NCBI GenBank assembly: GCA_965243755.1
Contig: CBDEVW010000005.1
Span: 62,001-126,000 of the forward strand
DNA length: 64,000 bases
Source: JANSWY01 sp965243755
Lineage (GTDB): Bacteria > Bacteroidota > Bacteroidia > Cytophagales > Cyclobacteriaceae
Direction: 5' to 3'
The notes beneath the pieces are model-generated. The model was given only the letters and a program-made list of their open reading frames with translations. It was not told the DNA's origin and made no database searches. A program made the position numbers and the translations under genes. Every line of letters starts with the position of its first letter. The first letter of the stretch is position 1. Of the stretch, positions 46,957 through 55,448 are shown piece by piece.

Positions 46957-47075
46957 AAAATAAGAAAAGGGCCCCAAATTTTGAGGCCCCTTTTAAAGAT
47001 CGATAGCTGGTCGAACCATAATTTCTTTCGATCTTGATAACCAAACTCGCTTAACGCATGTCACTATGAAACTCA
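46957..47075 (-). ncRNA. Candidate small RNA, unit A
   Basis: On the minus strand the unit starts near AGTTTCATAG, continues with AGCGAGTTTGGTTA, forms a hairpin AAGATCGA/TCGATCTT (46996-47035) that encloses GGTTCGACC, and ends in a GC-rich stem at 46965-46994 followed by TTTTCTTATTTT. A promoter-like TTG-N19-CATCTTTG lies just upstream (47079-47108). Confidence 0.4.
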
Positions 47076-47078
47076 CTT

Positions 47079-47108
47079 CAAAGATGAGGTACGATGAGGA
47101 TTTAACAA
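47079..47108 (-). promoter_or_regulatory. Minus-strand promoter candidate for unit A
   Basis: TTG (47108-47106), 19 nt, then CATCTTTG (47086-47079). This fits the Bacteroidota consensus TTG-N17-23-TAnnTTTG with one mismatch and would start transcription near 47072. Confidence 0.4.
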
Positions 47109-47213
47109 TACTGGATTGAATAAACCGGAATATTCGTTTATTGAAGGGGAATATTTTGAGTTTACCATTTTATGAATAAAAGTATTACGTTATTAAATTG
47201 TACAAAATTTAGG

Positions 47214-49832
47214 ATGGTGATCAACAAAACCTTACTTACAAATAGCATTTTGGCACTCATTTTCTCCATGTCATTAGCAAACAACATGGCTTTTGCAGAT
47301 CCAATCAAGCAGGCAATGAAGGCCATTGAGGATGGAGAATTGAGCAAAGCACAGGAGTATGTCTTCAAAAGCCTGGAGAAAGATTCTGTTAACCCATCGG
47401 CCTATTACCTGAATGCCCTGTTGCTTCAGGTGGATTCATTTCCAGGATACAACCTGGATTCGGCTTATCTCAACATCAATAAGTCAATTGCACAATTTGG
47501 CGCACTGGATAAAAAGTCGGCTTCACGATTGGAGAAGTACAATCACAATCTGGCGGTCTTTCAGTATCTAAAAACTAAAATTGAGACAGCCGCATTTAAT
47601 AGGGCCACAGCGACCAGTGAAATTGCAGTGATCGAGACCTATATGTCGAGCTATGAAAACGATTCTTTGCAAATAAGGGCTAGAAATATACGTGACAGCC
47701 TTGCTTATTTTGGAGCTCGCAAAACAAATACCTGGCAGGCATTCAAATATTTCCTGAAAACTTATCCCGAGACCAAGTATACACAAGATGCACAGGAAAG
47801 CTATGAATGGTTATTGTTTAAGGATAAAACCACCGGAAACAAATTGACTGACCTTGAGTCGTTTTATCGGGATCACCCGGGTTCGCCTTACCTGAATAGG
47901 GTAATCAGGGAAATCTATCTGCAGCGTACTGCAGGCAATGAGGAGAAAGCGCACCTGCAATTCATAAGTAAGTATCCTGAATCAATCTGGGCCAGTGAGT
48001 CTAGAGCCATATTATACCACATGTTTCCAGACAATAGGGATTACATCTGGGATGAATCTTTTGAACAAATATCCTTATTAAATAAAGGGTCGGTCATGCC
48101 ATTTTATGCAAAGGGTAAATTTGGATTCCTCAATCCAACTGGCGACCAGGTGATGGAACCAAAATTTGAACAAATGGCTGAAGGGTCTTTTTGTAAAGTC
48201 ATTGAAGGAGCTGTTATCGAGGTTGTAGATTCCAGGGAAAGAATGCTTATCGATCGTACGGGCAAAGTCCTTCTAACAGGTTTTACCGACTGGAAGGCCC
48301 TGGGATATGGGTTTCTGGCATATCAAAAGGAGGGGAAATATGGGTTGCATCATCAGTCTGGCATAGAATTGATCTCACCAAAATTTGAGGATCTGAAGCT
48401 TCTTCATACAAATTTGATAGCTTACCTGAGAGATGGGATTTGGGGTATATGTACCATAAGAGGAGAAATCATATATGAACCATATTTTGACGCCATCGAT
48501 AATGAAGGTGACCTGGTGCTCTTTTATAAAGATGAACAAATTGCACTACGACGAATTGCTGATATCTTAGAAGATTATCGCTCAGAGCCTACTTTGTTTT
48601 CTTTCAAATATGAGGAAGTTGAGTTTCTCGGTGATGGTTATATGATCGCCATTTCAGACGATCAGGAGGCCTTGTTGAATAACCAGCAGGAAGAATTGAT
48701 TCCTCTGGGAGATCACACCATTTATTGCCTGGACAAAGATTGGTACATCAGGCACGATTCGGGGTATCAACGATATGATGAAACCCAGGCACGACTCATT
48801 GATGACATATATGAAGACATACAAAGTAATCATCATTGGCTGGGTATAAAGAAAGATCGTAGATGGACGCTTATCAGCAGGGACCAGTCGATACAACCCA
48901 GGTTTAAATTGGATTCAATTAAACTGATCAGTGAGACACTGGTGTATTTTAAGGATGACCTGTTCCAGCGGGTAATATTTGGCACCTCAAAAGAGATTAG
49001 CATTGGGAATGATCAACTTGTAAAACCGGTTCTTCGAAGCACCGATGCGTTGGTTTCTGATTTTATCGTAGTGGCGCAGGAAAAGCAAAAAACACTATAC
49101 AATCCGCAAGGAGAGCAATTATTTTCTATTCAATGTGATGCCATCAGCCTGTTAAACGACAGCATCTTCATAATCGGAAAGTCTGGCAAGAAGGGGCTGG
49201 CGGATGCTACAGGTCAATATTTATTGAAACCAATTTATAACTCCATTGATGTGGATTTGAGAAATCCGGGAGTAGTTCATCTATTAAGGGATGGGAAAAT
49301 TGGTGCCTATCATATAAAAACAAGCACACTTATCAATACAAAGTTTGATACCAGGGTAATACCATTTGGTGAGGGTAAATATATTGTCAATGATAGGGGT
49401 TTTGGTATATGGGACCTAACAGAAGAAGAATATATTGGAGAAAAGAGTTTTCAGGAATTGATCCCTATGCGGGATAGTTTTCTGATCGCTAAAAAAGATG
49501 ACTTCTTTGAAATAAGAACAGCCAACCTGGAGGTACTGTTTGAGGATATATTTAATTATGAAATAATCAATGACTCGGAAGACAGTATGGTGATTAGGTT
49601 TAGGGTAGAAGAAGGCTATGGGTTGTTTGATGCTGAGCTAGGGCTGCTATTGAAACCGGTTTACAATGAGATCCTAAAGCTTCCTGCAGAAGCGGATACC
49701 GTTTATTACGCAGAGCGCTATCTGGATGAGGCAGAACTTTATGTGATAATGTATGCTGACTCCAAAGGAAACAAGATTAGTAGTCAGGCGTTTACAATAG
49801 AAGAGTATGAAAATCTCGCCTGCGATCTATAA
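47214..49832 (+). CDS. Exported WG-repeat protein with N-terminal TPR-like region
   Basis: An open frame begins at 47172, but the ATG at 47214 yields a more regular signal peptide (MVINKTLLTNSILALIFSMS, cleavage after MAFA), so 872 residues. Residues about 30-260 are TPR-like helices (AMKAIEDGELSKAQEYVFKS, TNTWQAFKYFLKTYPETKYT). From about 275 on there are WG beta-repeats: YAKGKFGFLNPTGDQVMEPK, YQKEGKYGLHHQSGIELISP, YLRDGIWGICTIRGEIIYEP, GKSGKKGLADATGQYLLKPI, LRDGKIGAYHIKTSTLINTK. WG repeats usually mediate protein contacts. It is monocistronic and follows the long structured intergenic region. Confidence 0.85.
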   Translation: MVINKTLLTNSILALIFSMSLANNMAFADPIKQAMKAIEDGELSKAQEYVFKSLEKDSVNPSAYYLNALLLQVDSFPGYNLDSAYLNINKSIAQFGALDKKSASRLEKYNHNLAVFQYLKTKIETAAFNRATATSEIAVIETYMSSYENDSLQIRARNIRDSLAYFGARKTNTWQAFKYFLKTYPETKYTQDAQESYEWLLFKDKTTGNKLTDLESFYRDHPGSPYLNRVIREIYLQRTAGNEEKAHLQFISKYPESIWASESRAILYHMFPDNRDYIWDESFEQISLLNKGSVMPFYAKGKFGFLNPTGDQVMEPKFEQMAEGSFCKVIEGAVIEVVDSRERMLIDRTGKVLLTGFTDWKALGYGFLAYQKEGKYGLHHQSGIELISPKFEDLKLLHTNLIAYLRDGIWGICTIRGEIIYEPYFDAIDNEGDLVLFYKDEQIALRRIADILEDYRSEPTLFSFKYEEVEFLGDGYMIAISDDQEALLNNQQEELIPLGDHTIYCLDKDWYIRHDSGYQRYDETQARLIDDIYEDIQSNHHWLGIKKDRRWTLISRDQSIQPRFKLDSIKLISETLVYFKDDLFQRVIFGTSKEISIGNDQLVKPVLRSTDALVSDFIVVAQEKQKTLYNPQGEQLFSIQCDAISLLNDSIFIIGKSGKKGLADATGQYLLKPIYNSIDVDLRNPGVVHLLRDGKIGAYHIKTSTLINTKFDTRVIPFGEGKYIVNDRGFGIWDLTEEEYIGEKSFQELIPMRDSFLIAKKDDFFEIRTANLEVLFEDIFNYEIINDSEDSMVIRFRVEEGYGLFDAELGLLLKPVYNEILKLPAEADTVYYAERYLDEAELYVIMYADSKGNKISSQAFTIEEYENLACDL

Positions 49833-49906
49833 AAATATATGGTCCGTCGAATAGATTGGAATTATAGCAAATAATGGACTAAATTACTTCAATACGAATT
49901 TAAGTT

Positions 49907-50158
49907 ATGAGCCAGGACATCTTCCAAAAGCTAAATCTACACCAGCGCATAAAGACCCTTTATGTAGACGGACAATTCGTTACAGCCATCAGATATTACA
50001 AGTACAAGATCAATTTATATTTGCTGGAAAACTTCTATGTGGAGGTGTTTTATCATCATTGTGATGACAGAATCGAAAAAGTAGAAATACTGGAGGACAA
50101 GAGCTCAAGAATGAAGTTTTATATTGATCAGATCAAGCTTCCGGTGGAGTTCTTTTAA
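49907..50158 (+). CDS. Small protein of unknown function (83 residues)
   Basis: MSQDIFQKLNLHQRIKTLYV, then DGQFVTAIRYYKYKINLYLL: an alpha/beta single domain with many Tyr and ENFYVEVFYHHCDDRIEKVE in the middle. There is no signal peptide or membrane helix. The pattern of hydrophobic alternation looks like a compact folded domain, not a random frame. Its 3' end overlaps the 3' end of the convergent coaE by 26 bp. Function unknown. Confidence 0.7.
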   Translation: MSQDIFQKLNLHQRIKTLYVDGQFVTAIRYYKYKINLYLLENFYVEVFYHHCDDRIEKVEILEDKSSRMKFYIDQIKLPVEFF

Positions 50159-50752
50159 TGGTTCTCAACTCCTGATCCAGCTGCACCACCTGTTCTATGA
50201 CGGATTTACGCTCATCATTATAAATCACATAATCTGATCGGTCTTTTTTCTCATCTTCAGGCATTTGCTTTTGCATGATGGCTTCAATGTCTTTCTTAGA
50301 TCTATGAGGGTCGCGTTTTAAAACCCGTTCTACTCTTAATGCTTCCGCTGCGTAAACCGTAATGACTTTATCCAGCGCCTTATAACTCCCTGCTTCGAAG
50401 ATGAGAGCTGCTTCTTTTAATAAATAAGGTTTGTCTCCATTGGCAACAACCCATTCTTTGAAATCCGCTCCAACTTTTGGATGTACCAGTGCATTCAATC
50501 GCTCCAGCACATTTTGATCATGAAAGCGAGGCTTGCAATATGTTGCCTGTTGAGCTTTCCTTCTTTAAAAGCCAATTCCCCAAATTCCTGGATAATGGAT
50601 GCCTTTAGTTGCTGGTCATTGCTCATAAGCCATTTGGCCCTGTCGTCGGCATAATATGTGGGTATTCCCAGTGTCTCAAATATTCGGCACACAGTAGATT
50701 TCCCAGATCCGATCCCTCCGGTAATTCCGATGAGCAATGGTTTATTCTGCAT
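50133..50752 (-). pseudogene. coaE: Dephospho-CoA kinase, interrupted by a one-base frameshift
   Basis: Last enzyme of coenzyme A synthesis. The 5' part (50752-50495) has the P-loop LLIGITGGIGSGKSTVCRIF and reaches HIASLAF, then runs out of frame to a TGA. The 3' part (50510-50133) continues in another frame as VLERLNALVHPKVGADFKEW, a family hallmark, and goes on to YVIYNDERKSVIEQV. Adding one base near 50522-50525 would restore an uninterrupted protein reading AFHDQNVLERL. coaE is essential in bacteria and the rest of the gene is intact, so a sequencing or assembly error is likelier than real inactivation. It overlaps the ybbR-like gene by 11 bp. Confidence 0.9.
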
Positions 50753-51677
50753 TGAGCACTTTTATAAATTCAGGCTCTATTTTGATGTCCAGCGCATCTT
50801 CTGGGAAAAACATTAACATCAGAGGAACCGTGGTGTCACGTTTTTGAAGCATCGATAAATCTGCAGTAATGTTAAAATCTGAGAAGGATATATTATCCTC
50901 CAACGATTTTTCTATCCAGAATGAGACTTTGGCTTGCGGGCTTTCCAGATATTTGCTGCTGTCGGAGGGGAAATTCATTGGCTCAATTCCTACATCATAA
51001 CTAATGAAAGCAAATTCTTTAACATCAAATTTCGCGTTTACTCTTGCAGGGACAGACCGCATTATTGCTTTACGCTCCAACGGTACATTCACAAATTCAT
51101 CAAAATTCTCATCAATATCTTCTTCAGGTATTTTCAGGAAGTATGGAGAACGCACATTTTGGATGATGCTTCTTGGTCCAAAAATCGTCACAGAATCCGG
51201 CGTAAGCGTGATGTTGGAAGTGATTCTGTGGTTGGCTTCCAGGTCTATGAAAGTACTGTCCAGAAGTAGTGCAACTTTTTTATTTTCAAGTGGCTCTATG
51301 TTGATGTACAAGGTGTCTGTCAGCAGGTAATTAATCTTTAGCTCTTTCAATTGATTTGATATAACAGGCAGCAAAGAGCTTTTAGTCAGGTACTTGATGT
51401 CAGTAGGGTTGTTGAGTTCAATTTTAATAGGGGTAGCATTGAACCAGAAGGTTTTTCTCAGCAAGGTCCAGCCTCCACTGGAAACATCGATTTTGATTTG
51501 TGTGGGGAGAGGATCCACCACGACCACACTATCTCTTTCAAACTCAAAGAGTAGTGGGTAATTGATGATCTTATCGTAGTTTTTACTAAGGGCATTGAAA
51601 AACCAAAAGGTAGTCGCGACCCCAACGGCCAGTATGACTACCTTTATATTTTCATTGATGGGAATCAATTTGCCCAT
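50742..51677 (-). CDS. YbbR-like domain protein
   Basis: A 311-residue protein with one N-terminal membrane helix (VVILAVGVATTFWFFNAL), after which the chain is beta-rich and contains YbbR-type repeats (PLPTQIKIDVSSGGWTLL, TPDSVTIFGPRSIIQNV, PARVNAKFDVKEF). In Firmicutes the YbbR protein CdaR regulates diadenylate cyclase, but the Bacteroidota version has a separate context between yajC and coaE. It faces the periplasm. It starts 12 bp after yajC and ends 11 bp inside coaE. Confidence 0.88.
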   Translation of the reverse strand: MGKLIPINENIKVVILAVGVATTFWFFNALSKNYDKIINYPLLFEFERDSVVVVDPLPTQIKIDVSSGGWTLLRKTFWFNATPIKIELNNPTDIKYLTKSSLLPVISNQLKELKINYLLTDTLYINIEPLENKKVALLLDSTFIDLEANHRITSNITLTPDSVTIFGPRSIIQNVRSPYFLKIPEEDIDENFDEFVNVPLERKAIMRSVPARVNAKFDVKEFAFISYDVGIEPMNFPSDSSKYLESPQAKVSFWIEKSLEDNISFSDFNITADLSMLQKRDTTVPLMLMFFPEDALDIKIEPEFIKVLNAE

Positions 51678-51689
51678 ATGTAATTGCTT

Positions 51690-52004
51690 TTATTTTTCGC
51701 CAGCTGTAACTCTTTTAGTGGCTTCCTGTGAAATGGAGGACTTTTCAATGGTCATTTTAAACCCTTTATCCAGCTCCAGGGTAACTGTTGTCTCATCCAC
51801 AGAATGAATCTTCCCATGAATTCCGCCGATCGTCACAATCTGATCTCCCTTCTTTACTTCATTGATGAAGTTTTTCTGCTCTTTCTGTTTCTTTTGCTGA
51901 GGTCGGATGAAGAATAGGTAGAATATAACTACCATACCACCGATCATCAACCAGTTGCCCATACCACCACCGGTACCAGCTTGCAATAAAATAAAATTTA
52001 ACAT
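51690..52004 (-). CDS. yajC: Preprotein translocase subunit YajC
   Basis: A 104-residue inner-membrane protein accessory to SecDF. It has one membrane helix (WLMIGGMVVIFYLFFIRPQQ) and the family motif FIRPQQKKQKEQ, followed by the small domain VKKGDQIVTIGGIHGKIHSV. Located between the DUF1573 lipoprotein gene and the ybbR-like gene, 12 bp from the latter. Confidence 0.94.
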   Translation of the reverse strand: MLNFILLQAGTGGGMGNWLMIGGMVVIFYLFFIRPQQKKQKEQKNFINEVKKGDQIVTIGGIHGKIHSVDETTVTLELDKGFKMTIEKSSISQEATKRVTAGEK

Positions 52005-52026
52005 TTTTCTCGTTTACTTAGGAATA

Positions 52027-52557
52027 TTAGCTTGGGTTTTCATCCTTTTTTCCAGGAGCTACCAAAGCTTTGATTTTTAGTTTTGAAATTTTAGGGTACG
52101 TATTAGCTGTTATTGTAACAGTTTTATTTTGTACACCAGGCTTGTTCTTACTGTTGAACTGAACTTTGATCTCACCTGTTCCACCTACTGGAATTGGCTC
52201 TTTTGGCCATTTTGGCACAGTACATCCACAAGAAGCAGAAGCACTTGAAATGATCAAAGGCGCCTGTCCTACGTTAGTGAACTTAAATACGTGATCTACC
52301 ACATCACCCTCATTGATATCTCCAAAGTCAAAAGACTCTTCTTCAAATTTGAATTCAGGAAGCGGGCCCTCAGGTTTAACTTCTGGCTCAGGATTGTCTA
52401 CAGGCTTCACTGTAGGAGAAACATTTCCTTTTCCTTCCAGCTCAGCAACTTTTCCCTCTAGTTTCGCAATTCTTTTTTCAAGCTCCTGGTTTGAGCAGCC
52501 GAACATCACTAAACCAGCAAGTCCAAGCATGAATACATTTAGTTTAATCGCTTTCAT
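52027..52557 (-). CDS. DUF1573 lipoprotein
   Basis: A 176-residue lipoprotein (lipobox LVMFGC). A short coiled coil (ELEKRIAKLEGKVAELEGKG) and a Pro/Glu spacer precede a DUF1573 immunoglobulin-like domain at about residues 70-165: FEEESFDFGDINEGDVVDHV, FTNVGQAPLIISSASASCGC and VQFNSKNKPGVQNKTVTITA. The CGC motif is characteristic. Probably anchored to the membrane and involved in protein contacts. It leads the yajC-ybbR-coaE series. Confidence 0.88.
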   Translation of the reverse strand: MKAIKLNVFMLGLAGLVMFGCSNQELEKRIAKLEGKVAELEGKGNVSPTVKPVDNPEPEVKPEGPLPEFKFEEESFDFGDINEGDVVDHVFKFTNVGQAPLIISSASASCGCTVPKWPKEPIPVGGTGEIKVQFNSKNKPGVQNKTVTITANTYPKISKLKIKALVAPGKKDENPS

Positions 52558-52592
52558 TTTATTTTTTTTAGTTAAACAACAGAAATTGTTAA

Positions 52593-52600
52593 CAAAGTTA
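52593..52600 (-). promoter_or_regulatory. Bacteroidota-type -7 element ahead of the DUF1573 gene
   Basis: TAACTTTG on the minus strand matches TAnnTTTG, 36 bp upstream of the gene start. It shows that this part of the nusB-coaE series has its own promoter. No clear -33 element. Confidence 0.4.
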
Positions 52601-52781
52601 GAATGACAACTCGTTTCTCAGTAATTATTTGAGGTCGTTAACAAGCCGTTAACATTAATTGCATTCTTCGTGTAAATCCGCTCGAAGATAATGATTATTT
52701 TGTTTTTAATGGTTTTTTTGTGGCTTCCATGGGTAAATAATTAGGTGATAGATGTAACAGAATACCATATCTTTATTGGCC

Positions 52782-54011
52782 ATGAAAAATAAGAAATTTG
52801 GTTTTGGCACAGGAGCACTGGTAGCTGCCGCTTTTATTGGACCCGGAACAGTTACAGTGTGCACATCAGTAGGAGCCGAGTTTGGGTTTCAATTGATATG
52901 GGTGCTTGTCTTCTCCATTTTAGCAACAATCTCCCTACAGGAAATGGTAGTCCGCCTGACAATCATGACCAGGAAGGATTTATCAACAACCATCAGGAAT
53001 GAAGTACAGGGAAAAATTCAGGGTTATTTCATTTCAGCCCTGGTGATCACTGCCATTTATATTGGAAGTGTTGCGTACGAATCAGGGAATATTGCTGGTG
53101 CTGCATGGGCACTTCAGGGGATGACCGGTGATTTCAAAATTCACTTGTCTGAAGCGCTAAGCATCGATGGTTACGGGTTGATCATTGGAACATTAGCAGC
53201 AGCAATTCTTGCTACAGGCAGATATCACATCATTGAAAAAATACTTATTGCGTTGGTGATCTTGATGAGCCTGGTTTTCATTGTCACCGCAATCATCGTG
53301 AAGCCGCCTTTGGTCGAGCTGCTAAAGGGGTTTGTGCCATCCTTGCCAGATGAATCTATGTTGCTGGTTGTAGGTTTACTGGGAACTACCGTAGTGCCAT
53401 ACAATTTATTCCTTCAATCGGGAGCACTGCTCAATAAATCGCCTTTTCCTTCATTGAAAGAAGCAAAAAATGAAAATAGTGTTTCGATTAGCCTGGGGGG
53501 ATTAATCTCAATGGCCATTGTGGTCACTTCATCTGTCATGTTTTTTCAATCAGGCATTGAATTGCAACAGGTAACTGACCTGGCGATTCAGCTGCAGCCT
53601 GTATTGGGCAGTTGGTCAGGACCATTCATGACTTTGGGTTTCTTTTCCGCGGGGATTTCATCGGCGCTCACTGCTCCCCTTGCTGCGGCTTTTACCGTAA
53701 GTGGTATCCTGGGTTGGAAGGGAGGAATGAAAGACTGGCGATTCAGGGTGGTGTGGCTTTCTGCTGTGGTATTTGGAGTAATCTTCTTTTCTACTGGAAT
53801 CAAACCACTAAAATTGATCATCATTGCCCAGTTTGCAAATGGACTTCTTTTACCTGTAGTGGCGTTTATATTGCTTGCCCTGATGAATAAGAAATCTTTG
53901 CTGGGTCCTTCAAAAAATAACCTAAAGCAAAATATTGCCGGGTTGGCGGTGGTGATAATAACTGCTATTTTAGGCTTGAGGTCATTGTTAACCGTTATTG
54001 GCGTGCTATGA
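52782..54011 (+). CDS. NRAMP-family membrane carrier with altered metal site (YcsG-like)
   Basis: A 409-residue protein with about 11 membrane helices. The ATG at 52782 was chosen; a TTG two codons upstream is less likely. The family is recognised from helix 1 (AAAFIGPGTVTVCTSVGAEF) and helix 6 (GLLGTTVVPYNLFLQSGAL). In metal-transporting NRAMPs helix 1 carries DPGN and helix 6 carries an A-x-x-M-P-H motif; here these read GPGT and T-x-x-V-P-Y, so the four main metal-binding residues are gone. The gene overlaps pxpA by 4 bp (ATGA), so it is the first gene of the 5-oxoprolinase operon. By context it may import 5-oxoproline or a related solute (inference), as also suspected for the ycsG gene beside ycsF in Bacillus. 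Confidence 0.88.
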   Translation: MKNKKFGFGTGALVAAAFIGPGTVTVCTSVGAEFGFQLIWVLVFSILATISLQEMVVRLTIMTRKDLSTTIRNEVQGKIQGYFISALVITAIYIGSVAYESGNIAGAAWALQGMTGDFKIHLSEALSIDGYGLIIGTLAAAILATGRYHIIEKILIALVILMSLVFIVTAIIVKPPLVELLKGFVPSLPDESMLLVVGLLGTTVVPYNLFLQSGALLNKSPFPSLKEAKNENSVSISLGGLISMAIVVTSSVMFFQSGIELQQVTDLAIQLQPVLGSWSGPFMTLGFFSAGISSALTAPLAAAFTVSGILGWKGGMKDWRFRVVWLSAVVFGVIFFSTGIKPLKLIIIAQFANGLLLPVVAFILLALMNKKSLLGPSKNNLKQNIAGLAVVIITAILGLRSLLTVIGVL

Positions 54012-54769
54012 TAAAACGGATGGACATTAATTGTGACATGGGGGAAAGCTTCTGGGATCGGAAAGTAGGTAGTGACGAAGAAATCATGCCTTTCATTTCC
54101 AGTGCCAACATTGCCTGTGGGTTTCATGGTGGAGATCCGGTTACGATTGAAAAGACGATTAATGTAGCAATCAAAAATCAGGTGTCAATTGGTGCACACC
54201 CATCTTTTTATGACCTGGAAGGTTTTGGGAGGAATGAAATGAGCCTTACTAAAGAGGAATTGAGTGCGGTGCTCCGATATCAGATTAGTGCAGTAAAAGG
54301 AATGGTTACAGCCCTCGGAGGTAAACTGAGCCATGTGAAACCTCATGGTGCTTTATATAATATGGTGGCGCGTTCAGAAATGTATTCGGAAGTATTGGTT
54401 GATACAGTACATCAAATAGACCCGACACTTAGACTGTTTGGGCTACCAAATTCGGTAACGGAACAAGTAGCCAGGCAAAAAGGGCTTGTATTTGTTCCTG
54501 AAGCATTTGCTGACCGGGCGTATAATCATGATGGCACGCTTGTGAGACGAAATGAATCTGGTGCAGTAATAGACTCGGTGGAAGTAGTGGTTAGTAGGGT
54601 GATTGAGCTTATCCTGAACAATAGAATAAAAACCATTGACAATGAATGGATTGCACTAGAGGCAAAAACAATTTGTATACATGGGGATGGAAAGAATGCT
54701 ATAGACCTTGCCAAAGGGTTGTATAAGGCATTTCGAAAAGAAGGAATTGATGTGAAGCCCAATGAATAA
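54008..54769 (+). CDS. pxpA: 5-oxoprolinase subunit A
   Basis: LamB/YcsF-family subunit of the ATP-dependent 5-oxoprolinase, which opens 5-oxoproline (pyroglutamate) to glutamate together with PxpB and PxpC. The 253-residue protein has the family motifs MDINCDMGESF, SANIACGFHGGDPVTIEKTI, GAHPSFYDLEGFGRNEM and HVKPHGALYNMVARSE. The start at 54008 overlaps the carrier stop; Met5 (54020) is an alternative. It is followed by pxpB, whose start overlaps by 8 bp. Confidence 0.94.
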   Translation: MIKRMDINCDMGESFWDRKVGSDEEIMPFISSANIACGFHGGDPVTIEKTINVAIKNQVSIGAHPSFYDLEGFGRNEMSLTKEELSAVLRYQISAVKGMVTALGGKLSHVKPHGALYNMVARSEMYSEVLVDTVHQIDPTLRLFGLPNSVTEQVARQKGLVFVPEAFADRAYNHDGTLVRRNESGAVIDSVEVVVSRVIELILNNRIKTIDNEWIALEAKTICIHGDGKNAIDLAKGLYKAFRKEGIDVKPNE

Positions 54770-55448
54770 ACCATTAAAAATAAGGCCGTTTGGAGATAGA
54801 GGGGTTTTGTTGGAGTGGGAAAATGAAATCGACCCTAATATTAATCAACAGGTATCAGAATTCGGTGAGGCACTGGAGAAAGCACAGATACCCGGACTTC
54901 TGGAACTTGTCTTATCATACCAATCGATAACAATCATTTTTGATCCTTTATTAACGACTTATCATGAAATCAAACAAGCAGCAGAGAAACTTAAGCCTGA
55001 AAGTGAAAGGGCGGAAACCGCATTAAATACAAGGGTTCACCGAATTCCGGTATGTTATGAACAGGGGTATTCTTTAGATATGAAAGAGGTACTTGATCAA
55101 ACCGGCTTGCAGGAAAACGAACTTATCAAAATCCACACAAGCTCTAACTATAAAGTCTACATGACCGGTTTCACTCCTGGCTTTGCTTACCTTGGGGAAT
55201 TGCCAGAAAACCTGGAAGTGAAGCGTAAACCATCTCCCAGAACACATGTGCCGGCAGGATCCATTGCTATTGCCGGGAAACAAACAGGTGTTTATTCTTT
55301 ATCAAGCCCTGGCGGCTGGCAAATAATAGGTCGCACACCATTGTCGTTGGCTCGACTGAATGATCCCGATCCCTTTAAGATTCATGCTGGGGATATTGTC
55401 CGCTTTTTTTCAATTAGTAAAGAAGATTTCGAGAATGGAAGTTGGTGA
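54762..55448 (+). CDS. pxpB: 5-oxoprolinase subunit B
   Basis: A 228-residue KipI-family subunit. PFGDRGVLLEWENEI starts the N-terminal domain, and the cyclophilin-like C-terminal domain holds VYMTGFTPGFAYLGELPENL, RTHVPAGSIAIAGKQTGVYS and SPGGWQIIGRTPLSL. It overlaps pxpA by 8 bp and pxpC by 14 bp. Confidence 0.93.
   Translation: MNKPLKIRPFGDRGVLLEWENEIDPNINQQVSEFGEALEKAQIPGLLELVLSYQSITIIFDPLLTTYHEIKQAAEKLKPESERAETALNTRVHRIPVCYEQGYSLDMKEVLDQTGLQENELIKIHTSSNYKVYMTGFTPGFAYLGELPENLEVKRKPSPRTHVPAGSIAIAGKQTGVYSLSSPGGWQIIGRTPLSLARLNDPDPFKIHAGDIVRFFSISKEDFENGSW

Larger units (their letters stand above)
46451..47213. other. Structured intergenic region with repeated element
   Basis: About 760 bp without a convincing gene. 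It contains four copies of TAACCAAACT (46590, 46772, 46811, 47038), two of them extended to TAACCAAACTCGCT. It also holds two copies of CTATGAAACT (46614, 47064) and six hairpins. Read on the minus strand, four of these are followed by T-tracts. Possible transcripts are listed separately. Confidence 0.6.

Noticed and set aside
53588..54127. Minus-strand frame of 179 codons opposite the NRAMP-like gene and pxpA.
   Set aside because: Overlaps two well-supported genes; composition is that of an antisense shadow.
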